A DNA stretch of 64,000 nucleotides from JAWCQZ01 sp038869515 [NCBI: Halobacteria archaeon] (GCA_038869515.1 JAWCQZ010000001.1:1-64000), one strand, 5' to 3'; shown: positions 1-11,158, counted from the first letter of the stretch. Program-made: numbers and translations. Notes: a model not told the origin generated them from the letters alone.

Positions 1-77
1 TCCTTGCAGGCCCGCATGAAGGCCCGAAGGTCCTCGGCCTGCGGGGGCGTCAGCGACTTCACCCGGAGCCTTTCCAT
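1..77 (-). CDS. N-terminal fragment of an unidentified protein, cut by the window edge
   Basis: Reading the minus strand from an ATG at 77 gives 25 codons starting MERLRVKSLTPPQAEDLRAF with no stop before the window edge. The composition (Leu, Arg, Glu, regular third-position G/C) looks like real coding sequence, and a G-rich stretch just upstream could act as a ribosome binding site. The gene is divergent from the decayed epimerase that begins at 157. Too little is visible to assign a family. Confidence 0.4.
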   Translation of the reverse strand, partial: MERLRVKSLTPPQAEDLRAFMRACK

Positions 78-156
78 CCCCACCCGGAATCATGGCCGCA
101 GGTTCCCTGAATAGTTTCCGGCGGATGTGGGAAGAATTAATTTGGCCCCACTCAGC

Positions 157-510
157 ATGAAGGTCCTGGTCTTGGGCGCTGCGGGTTTCATCGGGAGCCG
201 CATCACCCGCGAGTTGCTCTCCCGCAACCACTCCGTCCACATCCTCCACCCCGCGGCCCCGGAGCGGGCGATGACGGGGATGGAGACGTCATCCACACCA
301 CCGCACTGTCGCCCGTGTATTCCCTCGGGGTGGGCCGCGAAATCGGCGCAGCCCGAGTCGAAGTTCCCCCTCTCCTTCATGGGCTTCATCGCCGGCTCCT
401 TCGATGTCGACTCCTCGTCGGCGCGCCGGGAGTTCGGCTACGACCCGGGGCCGGTGGGGCCCGCGGTGGAGCGGGCGGTCCGGTGGTTCATGGAGAACGG
501 GTATTTCTGA
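157..510 (+). pseudogene. Degraded NAD-dependent epimerase/dehydratase (extended SDR) remnant
   Basis: An ATG at 157 opens a reading frame of 117 codons, about one third of the 310-340 residues usual for extended short-chain dehydrogenases. The first 30 residues carry the Rossmann nucleotide loop GAAGFIG (residues 7-13). The last 40 match the family C-terminus, with a REFGYDP-like segment and a VRWFMENGYF tail. Between them a different frame (about 288-365) encodes GDVIHTTALSPVYSLGVGRE, the expected next piece of such an enzyme. The catalytic Tyr-x-x-x-Lys region is gone. The gene has therefore lost its middle by deletion and suffered frameshifts. An intact relative lies at 43984-45015. Confidence 0.75.
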
Positions 511-552
511 GAGAGGCGACACGCTTTTGAGTCTGGCGGCGGTCTCCGAGCG

Positions 553-1638
553 ATGAAGGGGAGCCTCCTCGTGCTCATCGCCGCCGCCCTCCTCGTCGCG
601 GGCTGCACTCAGTCCCCCGCCCCCGCGGCGACCCCCTCCCCCACCTCCCCGCCCCTCGCGGGGCCGACCGGCCCCGCCACGGCCCCGCCCGTCCCCGCCT
701 CGCTCTCGCCGGCCCCGACCCCCGCCGCGCCGCCCCTCCCGGCATCGCCCCCCTTCCAGCCCGCGCCCACTTCGGTCCCGACCCCCACATCGCTCCCGAA
801 ACTCTCCATCGAGTGGACCCGGGACTCCGGGACCCGCGTCGCAGACGGCTCGGTCCCCTTCGGCTGGAGACTGGCCGACGGCCGCACCCGCCTCTACTAC
901 TGCGGCAAGGGGGGCATCCGGTCGGCCATCTCCTCCAACGGCCTCGACTTCGCCGACGAGCCGGGGACCCGCATGGCGCCCGACCCCTCCTCGACCTACG
1001 AGAGGGTGGTGTGCGACCCGACCCTGGTCGCGCTGGAGGACGGCCGGGTCCGGATGTACTACAAGGGGGGCGACGGGAAGGAGGGGGGCCCGGGCACCGC
1101 GGTCCACAAGGTCTTCTCCGCGGTCTCCTCGGACGGGCTGACCTTCACGAAGGAGGGGCTCCGCATCGACCCGGACAAGACCGGCGACCGGGGCTGGGCC
1201 TCGGTGCCCGAAGCGATCAAACTCCCGGACGGCCGGGTCCGCATCTACTACGTGACCGGCGACCTGGAGAACAACAACGGCATCGCCTCGGCCATCTCCA
1301 ACGACGGCCTCACCTTCACGAAGGAGCCCGGGGCGCGGGTCCGCAACCTGGTGGACCCCGCGCTCCTCCTCCTGCCCGACGGCCGCTTCCTGCTCCTCGC
1401 GGCCAACCCGGGGGCCTACCGGGATATCCCGGCCGGCATCTACGCCTACACCTCCCAGGACGGGCTGACGTTCGGCGACCGGCAGACAGTTCTCCAGCAG
1501 AGCATGGTCTTCGACCCGACCGTGCTCCAACTCGACGGCTCCACCCTCCGGGTCTTCTTCGGGGCGCAGTCGGGCCAGGGGGGGCCGGGGCAGATGCCCT
1601 CAATGAGCACGCAGAGCGCGACCGGGAAAGTCAAGTAG
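553..1638 (+). CDS. Secreted lipoprotein with predicted five-bladed beta-propeller
   Basis: The 361-residue product starts with a lipoprotein signal peptide: charged MKGS, a hydrophobic core, and lipobox LVAGC with the cysteine at residue 18. A Pro/Thr/Ala-rich linker of about 60 residues follows, typical of a surface tether. The globular part has about five repeats pairing a DGR-x-R-x-YY strand with an S-x-DGLTF strand (for example near residues 112, 167, 224, 270 and 330). This resembles the five-bladed propellers of GH43/GH32-like and DUF377-type glycosidases. Substrate and activity cannot be read from sequence; it may only bind glycans. Its 3' end overlaps the convergent glycosylase gene by 8 bp. 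Confidence 0.7.
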   Translation: MKGSLLVLIAAALLVAGCTQSPAPAATPSPTSPPLAGPTGPATAPPVPASLSPAPTPAAPPLPASPPFQPAPTSVPTPTSLPKLSIEWTRDSGTRVADGSVPFGWRLADGRTRLYYCGKGGIRSAISSNGLDFADEPGTRMAPDPSSTYERVVCDPTLVALEDGRVRMYYKGGDGKEGGPGTAVHKVFSAVSSDGLTFTKEGLRIDPDKTGDRGWASVPEAIKLPDGRVRIYYVTGDLENNNGIASAISNDGLTFTKEPGARVRNLVDPALLLLPDGRFLLLAANPGAYRDIPAGIYAYTSQDGLTFGDRQTVLQQSMVFDPTVLQLDGSTLRVFFGAQSGQGGPGQMPSMSTQSATGKVK

Positions 1639-2218
1639 GGCGGGCCTGCCGGGAGACGAACCGGCTCCCCCCGACGCAGAACCTCAACTTCCGCTTCAAA
1701 TCGCGGCTCACCCCGATGCGGTGGGACTTCACAACGGGGCCGAGGGGCGTCCCGCGCACCACCTGGACCGGGCTCCGGGGATTCGTCACGTCGAGCCCCG
1801 AGTGGGCCCGCGTGATGCCGAGGGCGCGGGTCATCCGGCCCGGCCCCCGGGCCAAATCACGACCGTCCACTCCCCGGCGTTTCACCATCAAATCCACCCC
1901 GACCCGCGGCTCCACCGCCCGGATGAGCACCGCCGACGGCCCCCGGGGCCAGCCGGTGACCACGTTGAACAACCACTGATTGTGGACCATGTAGACGAAG
2001 GCCCGCCCCGGCGGGCCCCACATCGGCTCGCTCAACGGCGTGCGCCTTCGCGCGCGCGACGCCGGGTCGCCGGCCCCGTAATAGGCCTCGGTTTCGACGA
2101 TGGCCCCGGCCGCGCTCCCCTCGGGGGAGCGGTGGAGCAGGAGGTGGCCGAGGAGGTCCCGCGCGACCGCGGCCGGGTCACGGTTGAAGAAGGAGCGGGG
2201 CAGCGGATGCTCAGGCAT
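1631..2218 (-). CDS. 3-methyladenine DNA glycosylase, AAG/MPG family
   Basis: This 195-residue protein matches the alkyladenine DNA glycosylase family, monofunctional base-excision enzymes that remove alkylated purines such as 3-methyladenine. Visible motifs are the N-terminal SFFNRDPAAVARDLLG, the catalytic Glu in IVETEAYYG, the VYMVHNQWLFNVV strand, the VLIRAVEP segment, and the RGPGRMTRALGI helix. The length fits bacterial and archaeal members. The ATG at 2218 overlaps the stop of the upstream membrane-protein gene by 8 bp, so the two are probably cotranscribed and translationally coupled. The 3' end overlaps the convergent lipoprotein gene. Confidence 0.93.
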   Translation of the reverse strand: MPEHPLPRSFFNRDPAAVARDLLGHLLLHRSPEGSAAGAIVETEAYYGAGDPASRARRRTPLSEPMWGPPGRAFVYMVHNQWLFNVVTGWPRGPSAVLIRAVEPRVGVDLMVKRRGVDGRDLARGPGRMTRALGITRAHSGLDVTNPRSPVQVVRGTPLGPVVKSHRIGVSRDLKRKLRFCVGGSRFVSRQARPT

Positions 2219-2660
2219 ACCTCGCGAAGGCTCCCAGGAAAACGGCGGCGACCCCGCACCCCCACATGGCGGCGGCGTTCCTCCAGTATCGCTCCTGCAG
2301 GGCGGGCAACTCCCCGTCGAGGGCGAAGACCATCCGGGGCCAGATGGATCGGGCTCCGCGGAGGTAGAGAGCGACCATCATTCCAAACAGAGCCACTTTG
2401 GCGATGTTCAGGACGGGGTCGGTTCCCACTGGCGGGCTGAGGGCCAGCAGAGCCGCGCCGGTGGCCAGCAGCAGAGCCATCAAGGGCGGGAGCGCCCGGG
2501 CGATGCGGGCCCCCTCCGTCCCCAGGAAGCGGTGGAACTCCCGGCCGGGGCCGTGGATTTGGCGCGCCGCGGGGAGGGCCACGAAGAGGTTGAATGTCAA
2601 TCCACCGACCCAGGCCACGGCGGCAAGGAGGTGGAGGCCGAGCAGGAGGGGGTGGAGCAC
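2211..2660 (-). CDS. CopD-like four-helix integral membrane protein
   Basis: The 149-residue protein has about four predicted transmembrane helices (residues 3-25, 55-75, 86-103, 126-145). A HLLAAVAWVGGLTF stretch in helix 1 resembles the CopD/DUF2269-type membrane superfamily, where His and Trp-Val-Gly-Gly in the first helix are common. Those families are linked to copper or heme handling, but no function can be claimed here. It sits in a minus-strand cluster: toprim gene upstream with a 3-nt gap, glycosylase downstream with an 8-bp overlap. A distant look-alike occurs at 30258. Confidence 0.55.
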   Translation of the reverse strand: MLHPLLLGLHLLAAVAWVGGLTFNLFVALPAARQIHGPGREFHRFLGTEGARIARALPPLMALLLATGAALLALSPPVGTDPVLNIAKVALFGMMVALYLRGARSIWPRMVFALDGELPALQERYWRNAAAMWGCGVAAVFLGAFARYA

Positions 2661-2663
2661 TGG

Positions 2664-3059
2664 CTACTCCTCCGCGAGCCCCTTCAGCCCCTCCACCGCC
2701 CGGCAGCCGGTCCCGTCCAGCAGGTCACGGAGCCGGTTCCTCCACTCCGCGGCCACCTTGACCCCGGACCTCTCCAGCCGCCCCCGCAGCCGCGCGGCGA
2801 GGGCCCGCCCCTCCCGGTCGAAGTCGGTGAGGAGGGCGACAGTCCGGTGGCGCTCCGCGATGGACTCAACGAAGTCGGCCCGGTTGCAGCCGTTCCCCGA
2901 TGCGAGGAGGACGGGGCCGTCGTAGCCCAGGGTGCGGAGAGCCTCCCGATCTCGATGCCCTTCAACCACTACGGCGTCCACCTCGGCCGCCATCTCGCAG
3001 AACAGGGCTTTGATCTCCTGCTGAAACTCGAACTGCCCGCGGCGATTCTCCGTTTTCAT
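2664..3059 (-). CDS. Small Toprim-domain protein, UPF0292 type
   Basis: The 131-residue protein carries a compact Toprim fold: an acidic strand AVVVEGHRDREAL with the conserved Glu (about residue 33), and the D-x-D motif in LLTDFDREGRAL (about residues 78-84). The LASGNGCNRADF segment lies between them. Archaeal UPF0292 proteins have this size and motif order; a nucleic-acid role is suspected for the family but not established. The ATG at 3059 overlaps the stop of the upstream TIM-barrel gene in an ATGA arrangement, so translation is probably coupled. A longer frame running to 3554 is only an antisense shadow of that upstream gene. Confidence 0.8.
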   Translation of the reverse strand: MKTENRRGQFEFQQEIKALFCEMAAEVDAVVVEGHRDREALRTLGYDGPVLLASGNGCNRADFVESIAERHRTVALLTDFDREGRALAARLRGRLERSGVKVAAEWRNRLRDLLDGTGCRAVEGLKGLAEE

Positions 3060-3829
3060 TTTGGCTCCCCCTCCCTTTTCAACGCTTCCCGCAAGAACTT
3101 CACCGACTCCTCCAGTCCGCCCCGGCTCTCGATGACCCAGAGTTTGATTTTCGCCTCCCGCAGGGCGGGCAACACCTTGTCCCAGGGAACCTCGCCCTTC
3201 CCGGGAACGAGGTGGAGGTCCTCCCTCCCGCGGTTGTCGTTCAGATGGACGAGGGGCACCTTGTCGCCGAAGGTTCGCAGGAGGTCGCGGAGGGTCGCCC
3301 GGGAGAGCCCCCGGCTCCGGGCGATGAAGAGGTGGCCGATGTCGAGGGCGAGGCGGGCGCCGCCGTCGTCGAGGAGCCGCTCGAGGTCCCGCTCCGAGGC
3401 CCCGGGACCGCGGTCCTGGTTCTCCACGAGCAGGAGTTTCCCGGCCGCCTTCGAGAGCCGCTTGAGCGGCTCGACGGAGTCCTCCAACTCCCCCTCCGGC
3501 GACGGGTGGACGACAAGGTGGTCCGCCTTGAGCGGACCGGCCGCCTTGGCCCACGTCTCCAGGAGGCTCAGGGACGGTTCCCCGACCCGCTCGTCGGGGT
3601 GGCCCGGGTCGAGGTGGAGGTGGGGGGCGTGGAGGCCGAGGGAGAGGCCCGCGGACCGGGCCGCCTCCCGGAGGGCGCGGTGGGCCTCCCGGGTCCAGGG
3701 GAGGGGGTCGGCGTTGAGGTTCACCTCGGCGTGGGTGAGTTGCAGGGGCGGGAGGAGCGCGAGCCGCTCGGCCACGGGCTTCTCTCCGGGAAAGGAGAGG
3801 CTGCTCGCGCCCAGTTTCGGCGGGTCCAT
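3056..3829 (-). CDS. Sugar phosphate isomerase/AP-endonuclease-family TIM-barrel protein
   Basis: From ATG 3829 the product has 257 residues and the pattern of the xylose isomerase-like TIM barrel (AP endonuclease 2 family). Metal-ligand-type motifs appear in order: LHAPHLHLDPGHP, DHLVVHPSP, LLLVENQD, ALDIGHLF, VHLNDNRG with HLVPGKGEVPW, and a terminal WVIESRGG. These His, Glu and Asp positions are the usual divalent-metal ligands. The substrate cannot be named; endonuclease IV and sugar isomerases share the fold. The start at 3829 is preferred over an upstream in-frame ATG at 3868 because the latter lies in the divergent promoter region of lysA. Confidence 0.72.
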   Translation of the reverse strand: MDPPKLGASSLSFPGEKPVAERLALLPPLQLTHAEVNLNADPLPWTREAHRALREAARSAGLSLGLHAPHLHLDPGHPDERVGEPSLSLLETWAKAAGPLKADHLVVHPSPEGELEDSVEPLKRLSKAAGKLLLVENQDRGPGASERDLERLLDDGGARLALDIGHLFIARSRGLSRATLRDLLRTFGDKVPLVHLNDNRGREDLHLVPGKGEVPWDKVLPALREAKIKLWVIESRGGLEESVKFLREALKREGEPK

Positions 3830-3850
3830 CGAAGGGGTTCGGGAGGAGGG

Positions 3851-3855
3851 TTTAA
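3851..3855 (+). promoter_or_regulatory. TATA box for lysA
   Basis: A TTTAA element sits in otherwise GC-rich DNA and its centre is 24 nt upstream of the lysA ATG at 3877. This spacing would place the transcription start on or next to the start codon, giving a leaderless mRNA. The same layout recurs at many genes in this window. Confidence 0.6.
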
Positions 3856-3876
3856 CCCCTCTCCCCATCTCTTCCG

Positions 3877-5094
3877 ATGGCCCATCTCCGGTTCGGCGGG
3901 GCCGACACGGTCGCCCTCGTCGAGCGGTTCGGCTCCCCCCTCTACCTCTACGACGCGGGGCGCATCCGCTCCAACCTCCGCGCCTACCGCAGGGCCTTCC
4001 CCGGGGCGGACATCTACTACGCCGCGAAAGCGAACACCAACCTCGCCATCCTGAAACTGCTCGCCAAGGAGGGGGCGGGGGCCGACGTCTTCTCCGGCGG
4101 CGAACTTCTGCTCGCCGTGAGGGCGGGCATCCCGGCGCGGAAACTCCTCTTCAACGGCTTCTCCAAGACCGATGAGGAGCTGGGACTGGCGGCCCGGAAG
4201 CGGGTCGCGGTCTCCTGCGACTCCCTCGCGGAACTGGACGCCCTCGACCGGGTCGCCCGCGACGCCGGCACGGAGGTCCCGGTCGCCTTCCGCGTGAACC
4301 CCGCCATCTCCCCGAAGACCCACCCGAAAATCGCGACCGGGCTCACCACCTCCCACTTCGGCATCCCCCACAAGCAGGTCCCCGAAGCCTATAAGGAGGC
4401 CTCCCGGCGGCTCGGGGTCCGTCCGGCGGGCATCCACTGCCACATCGGCTCCCAGATTCTCGACACGCTCCCCTTCGCCGAGGCGGCCCATCGGGTGATG
4501 GAGCTGGTGGCCCGGGTCAACTCCTTCGTGGACTTCGACTTCGTGGACCTCGGGGGCGGCCTCGGGGTCCCCTACAAGCCCGGGCAGCGGGCCCCGACCC
4601 CCGGCGACCTCGCCCGGGAGGTCCTCCCCCTCTACGACCACTGGTGCGAGGTCATCGGCATCGGCCCGAGGCTCGTCCTGGAGCCGGGGCGCTCGCTGGT
4701 GGCGGAGGCGGGGCTCCTCCTCACCCGGGTGACCGCGGTGAAGGGGAGGTTCGTCGGCGTGGACGCCGGGTTCAACCTCCTCGTCCGCCCCGCGATGTAC
4801 GACGCCCACCACGAGGTCGCGCTCGCCAACCGGCTGGGCGAGAGGGCGCGGGGCCGCTGGACCGTGGTCGGGCCGATCTGCGAAACCGGGGACATCCTCG
4901 CCCGGGACCGGCCGCTGCCGGAGCCGAGGCGCGGGGACCTAGTCGCCCTCTTCACAGCCGGGGCCTACGGGTTCTCGATGTCGTCGCAATACAACTCCCG
5001 GCCCCGGTGCGCAGAGGTGATGGTGGAGAAGGGGCGGGCGAAAGTGGTGCGGCGCGCCGAGAGGCTCAGCGACCTGTTGAGGACCCAGGCGTAG
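3877..5094 (+). CDS. lysA: Diaminopimelate decarboxylase
   Basis: LysA removes carbon dioxide from meso-diaminopimelate to give L-lysine, the last step of the DAP pathway, using pyridoxal phosphate. The 405-residue length is typical. The PLP lysine is K51 in YYAAKAN. Other fold-type III motifs are FNGFSKTDEEL, FRVNPAISPKTHPKIATG, GIHCHIGSQ, the phosphate-binding GGGLGVPY, EPGRSLVAEAG, and GPICETGDILA with the catalytic Cys from the partner subunit. The ATG at 3877 lies 24 nt after a TATA box and no ribosome binding site is needed. The 3' end overlaps the convergent MFS gene by 29 bp. No other lysine genes are in the window. Confidence 0.95.
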   Translation: MAHLRFGGADTVALVERFGSPLYLYDAGRIRSNLRAYRRAFPGADIYYAAKANTNLAILKLLAKEGAGADVFSGGELLLAVRAGIPARKLLFNGFSKTDEELGLAARKRVAVSCDSLAELDALDRVARDAGTEVPVAFRVNPAISPKTHPKIATGLTTSHFGIPHKQVPEAYKEASRRLGVRPAGIHCHIGSQILDTLPFAEAAHRVMELVARVNSFVDFDFVDLGGGLGVPYKPGQRAPTPGDLAREVLPLYDHWCEVIGIGPRLVLEPGRSLVAEAGLLLTRVTAVKGRFVGVDAGFNLLVRPAMYDAHHEVALANRLGERARGRWTVVGPICETGDILARDRPLPEPRRGDLVALFTAGAYGFSMSSQYNSRPRCAEVMVEKGRAKVVRRAERLSDLLRTQA

Positions 5095-6637
5095 ACTCCG
5101 AGGAAGGGGGCCGCACCCTCCTCCCCGCGGCCAGGTCGGCCGCGCGCCCCGCGGGGATGAAGAAACTGCTGGCGAAGGCTCCCGCGGTGAAGAGCAGCCC
5201 GAGGAGAAAGACCGAGTGGAGGGCGAGGTCGAGGCCCCCCCGCAGGAGGAGGAGGGAGGCGGGGTCCACCGAGGCGAGGGCCACCGGGTTCAGGAGGAGG
5301 TCGGGGTGCTCCGCCAGGGCGGCCGCGCCGGGGGGCAGGGTGCGGGCCGCATCCCCCAGGGAGGCGGAGAGGGAGTGGGCCATCACCGCCCCCATGAGGG
5401 CGACCCCGACGGCGCCGCCGATGGAGCGGAAGAACTGGTTCCCGGCGGTGGCCGCGCCGAGGTGGCGCCGCTCCACCGCGTTCTGGACCGCGAGGATGAG
5501 GGTCACCACCGAGAACCCCATGCCGGTCCCCGTCAGGAGGCCGGGGAGGACGAGGTCGGAGAGGGGCGACGCGGGGCCGAGGAGGGCGTAGAGGAGGAAT
5601 CCGGCCACCATGGCCGCCATGCCGGCGATGGTGATGGCGCGGTAGCCGACGCGGAGGATGAGGCGGGCTCCCGCGATCGAGGCGATGGGCCACGCGAGCA
5701 GCAGCGGGGTGAGGGCCGCCCCCGCCCCGGTGGCCCCGGTCCCGAGGACCCCCTGCGCGAAGAGGGGGAGGAACCCGATCGCCCCGAAGACCGCCATGCC
5801 GGTGAAGAGGCCGACCGCGCCCGCCGCCACGAACATCCGGTTCCGGAAGAGCTCGCGGGGCATGATGGGGTCGGCGCTCCGGCGCTCCGAGGAGACGAAG
5901 AGGCCGAACGCCCCCGCAGAGCCCGCCGCCATCGCGAGGAGCAGGGGGGAGGACCAGGGGAGCTGGATGCCCCCGGTCAGAGTCACCAGGAGGAAGAGGG
6001 CGACCGCCGCGGTGAGGGTCCCCGCCCCCCAGTAGTCCACGTGGGGGCGCCCCGGAGCGCGGGTCTCCTTCGGGAGGCCCGTGGCCACGAGGAAGATGGC
6101 CGCGGCCCCGAAGGGGATGACCGTGTAGAAGACCGAGCGCCACCCCAGGTGGTCGGTGAGGAGGCCGCCCAGGAGGGGCCCGACCACGGAACCCGCTGCC
6201 CAGACGCCGCTGAAGAGCCCCTGCAGCCGGGCGCGCGCCTCCAGGGTGTAGAGGTCGGCGAGGATGGTCTGGCCCACCGGGAAGAGCGCGCCGAAGCCGA
6301 GCCCCTGGACCGCCCGGAAAATGATGAGGTGGGTCATGGAGGGGGAGAGGCCGCAGAGGGCGGAGCCCGCGAGGAAGAGGAGGATGCCCGCGACGTAGCA
6401 CCGGGTCCGGCCGTAGATGTCGGCGAGGCGGCCCCAGAGGGGGATCGAGGTGGTCCCGGTGAGGGTGTAGGCGGCGAAGACCCAGGCGTAGAGCGAGAGG
6501 CCGCCGAAGGAGGAGACCACCGTGGGGATGGCGGTCGCCACGACCGTGACCTCCAGCGAGCCGATGAGCATGGCGGCCAGGATGCCCGCGGTGGCCCTCC
6601 GCCGCCGGGAGTTTCGAGTTGGACTCTCGCTGCTCAT
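5066..6637 (-). CDS. MFS drug/metabolite exporter, DHA2 (EmrB/QacA) family
   Basis: The 523-residue protein is a major facilitator with about 14 predicted transmembrane helices, the number typical of the DHA2 proton-antiport family. Motif A is visible in the helix 2-3 loop as GRLADIYGRTRCYVAG. Motif C-like GVWAAGSVVGPLLGG lies in helix 5, and the N-terminal LIGSLEVTVVATAIPTV matches the DHA2 D1 region. It should export hydrophobic compounds across the cytoplasmic membrane in exchange for protons, but the substrate is unknown. The short Arg-rich N-terminus is cytoplasmic. The gene overlaps lysA tail to tail and is read separately from aIF1A upstream. Confidence 0.88.
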   Translation of the reverse strand: MSSESPTRNSRRRRATAGILAAMLIGSLEVTVVATAIPTVVSSFGGLSLYAWVFAAYTLTGTTSIPLWGRLADIYGRTRCYVAGILLFLAGSALCGLSPSMTHLIIFRAVQGLGFGALFPVGQTILADLYTLEARARLQGLFSGVWAAGSVVGPLLGGLLTDHLGWRSVFYTVIPFGAAAIFLVATGLPKETRAPGRPHVDYWGAGTLTAAVALFLLVTLTGGIQLPWSSPLLLAMAAGSAGAFGLFVSSERRSADPIMPRELFRNRMFVAAGAVGLFTGMAVFGAIGFLPLFAQGVLGTGATGAGAALTPLLLAWPIASIAGARLILRVGYRAITIAGMAAMVAGFLLYALLGPASPLSDLVLPGLLTGTGMGFSVVTLILAVQNAVERRHLGAATAGNQFFRSIGGAVGVALMGAVMAHSLSASLGDAARTLPPGAAALAEHPDLLLNPVALASVDPASLLLLRGGLDLALHSVFLLGLLFTAGAFASSFFIPAGRAADLAAGRRVRPPSSESTPGSSTGR

Positions 6638-6662
6638 CGTCGCAAAAACATGGCGCGCGGAC

Positions 6663-7031
6663 TCAGGGCGCTTTCCAGATTCCCCTCTTCTGGAGCCACT
6701 CCACCTGGGGCCGGGTGTAGCGGTAGAGGACGTCCGCCTTGGAGTCCTGGAACGACCAGGGGGTCACCAGGACCAGGTCCCCGGTCTTGACCCAGAGGCG
6801 CCGCTTCATCCGGCCCGGAATTCGCCCCAGCCTCGACTTCCCGTCCACGCACCGGACCCGGAGGTGGTTGCCCCCGAGGAGGGCCTCGACGACTCCGAGC
6901 ATCTCGCCGGGGCGGGGGACGCGAGTCCGTTCGAACTCCCCGGTGCGGGTCTGCGCGTAGCTCCCCTCCTCTGGCACCTCCCCCTCGGCGGAGCCCGGGG
7001 GGGGCGGGGTCGGAGCGGGCTCCTGGGCCAT
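6663..7031 (-). CDS. Translation initiation factor aIF1A
   Basis: This is the archaeal counterpart of eIF1A and bacterial IF1, which binds the 30S A site and promotes scanning and subunit joining. The 122-residue product has a Pro/Glu-rich N-terminus, then an S1/OB fold: MLGVVEALLGGNHLRVRCVDGKSRL in outline, followed by GRIPGRMKRRLWVKTGDLVLV and the family C-terminal helix around YTRPQVEWLQKRGIW. The ATG at 7031 is used; a TTG at 7052 would add seven residues but is less likely. The gene diverges from the metallo-hydrolase at 7145. Confidence 0.93.
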   Translation of the reverse strand: MAQEPAPTPPPPGSAEGEVPEEGSYAQTRTGEFERTRVPRPGEMLGVVEALLGGNHLRVRCVDGKSRLGRIPGRMKRRLWVKTGDLVLVTPWSFQDSKADVLYRYTRPQVEWLQKRGIWKAP

Positions 7032-7115
7032 CGCCCCGGGTGCCCCGGCCAACGAATGAACTTTCCGGCAACCCGCCGGGAGAGGGCAGAAGGTGGTTCC
7101 GCCTCCGTCGAAACC

Positions 7116-7123
7116 TTATTTAT
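7116..7123 (+). promoter_or_regulatory. TATA box for the 7145 metallo-hydrolase gene
   Basis: TTATTTAT is an isolated AT-rich octamer whose centre lies 25 nt upstream of the ATG at 7145, consistent with a leaderless transcript. The AGGAGAGG stretch immediately before the ATG would then be part of the promoter and not of the mRNA. Confidence 0.6.
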
Positions 7124-7144
7124 CCGCCTCCCTGAAAGGAGAGG

Positions 7145-10062
<2,918 letters not shown>

Positions 10063-10110
10063 CTTTGATTAAATGAATTAACAAAAATCGGGCAATCTTT
10101 AAATTCCACG
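10063..10110 (+). promoter_or_regulatory. AT-rich spacer: gyrB terminator region plus TATA box of the next gene
   Basis: This stretch is by far the most AT-rich in the neighbourhood, with T-runs and A-runs after the gyrB stop and a TTTAAA box at 10098-10103. The T-rich part could end gyrB transcription. The TTTAAA box is about 28 nt before the candidate TTG start of the DUF835-like gene at 10129. Confidence 0.45.
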
Positions 10111-10128
10111 GGGACCATGAATCAGTAA

Positions 10129-10880
10129 TTGAGTGCGCGGGCGAGGGGGTCCAACCTTCCCTCCAGCGGCTATCCCTCCCTCTTCAGGTACCCGGCCCGC
10201 GTCTCCGCCGAGCGCCCCCACACCCGTCCCACGGTTTCTCCTCGGCCGGAGGACTCGGTCCTCCTCCACGGGCCCGCCAGGGACTCCACCGACCGCTGGT
10301 TCCTGCGGGCCCTGAACCGCCTCTCCCGGGACAAGGAGGTCCTCGTCTGGGTCATCGCCCAGGCGCCCGCCCTCTCCCGGAGCCGGGCCGCCTCCCTCCC
10401 GTTCCCCGGGAAGGTCCACATTGTGGACATGGTCTCCCCGGTGGTGGGTTTGGGCCCCGGCGACCCCGGGGTCCGCACCTGCAACGGGCCCACCGACTAC
10501 CAGCAGCTGACGCTCCACTTGGAGGACCTCGTCGTCCCGGGCCAGAAGTGCCTCGTGGTCGTGGACAACTTGAACGGCATCTGCTACAGCGACCAGGGGG
10601 AGCGGGTCCTCCGGGCCATGAACAGCATCAACAACCTGGTCTCTCTGCGGGGGGGGCACGGTGGCCCACCTCTTCTACGAGGGGTGCCTCCCCTTCTCCC
10701 AGGAGGAGGCGGTCCGGAGCGTGGTCCACCGGCGGCTGAAGGCCGAAGTCGAAGGTGCCGCGGAAGCGGCCCGCCCTTCCGGGAGCGGGGCCCGACCTCC
10801 CGCTGCTCCATGCCCTCTCCCTCACGCTCATCATCGCCCTCCTCCCGACCTTTCTGGTCGTGGCGCGGGGTTTCGGCTGA
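10129..10880 (+). pseudogene. DUF835/RecA-like tail-anchored protein, broken by two apparent frameshifts
   Basis: Three successive frames join into one protein of about 250 residues. Frame one (10129 to about 10642) encodes DSVLLHGPARDSTDRWFLRALN, then a DUF835-like core with CLVVVDNLNGICYSDQGERV as the Walker-B-like strand. At an eight-G run (10639-10646) the match moves to the +1 frame with GTVAHLFYEGCLPFSQEEAV. Near 10750-10770 it moves again, to a frame encoding RPALPGAGPDLPLLHALS and a final hydrophobic helix LTLIIALLPTFLVVARGFG, then stop. The hydrophobic end implies a tail anchor. Such proteins are common in Thermoplasmatota, often linked to signalling. Either real inactivation or sequencing error in the G run is possible. 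The start (TTG) is uncertain. Confidence 0.6.
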
Positions 10881-10915
10881 CGGGCCAGAGGCCCGCCTCG
10901 CCGTAGAGGCTCGCC

Positions 10916-11074
10916 TCAGAACCTCCGCGGGGGTCTTCGCTTCTGGTAGCAGTCCCGGCAATAGACCGGCCTGCCCTCGGTGGGTTTGAAGGGGACCTGG
11001 GTATCCGCGCCGCACTCCGCGCACTTGGCGGGGTGCATCTCGCGCGGACCTCCGAAGCGGCCTTGTTGTTCCAT
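10916..11074 (-). CDS. Small zinc-ribbon protein, CxxC-x17-CxxC type
   Basis: The 52-residue product begins MEQQGRFGGPREMHPAKC and has two zinc knuckles: CAEC (residues 18-21) and CRDC (residues 39-42), separated by a basic-aromatic stretch VPFKPTEGRPVYC. It ends in a KRRPPRRF tail. This is the pattern of the short archaeal CxxC-x17-CxxC proteins, suspected nucleic-acid binders of unknown role. A good ribosome binding site GAGGTGA lies seven bases before the ATG at 11074. The gene stands between the DUF835-like gene and the CoA-transferase. Confidence 0.8.
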   Translation of the reverse strand: MEQQGRFGGPREMHPAKCAECGADTQVPFKPTEGRPVYCRDCYQKRRPPRRF

Positions 11075-11158
11075 GTTCACCTCTCGTTGCCCCTTGCGGG
11101 CAGGCTCCCATCGGCGGCGGGAATATGAAGGTTCTGGAGGGGGGATGAAAGTGAACGT

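Noticed and set aside
2100-4175. Open frame of 691 codons on the plus strand
   Set aside because: It is antisense to four minus-strand genes with clear family motifs and has the composition of a shadow frame.
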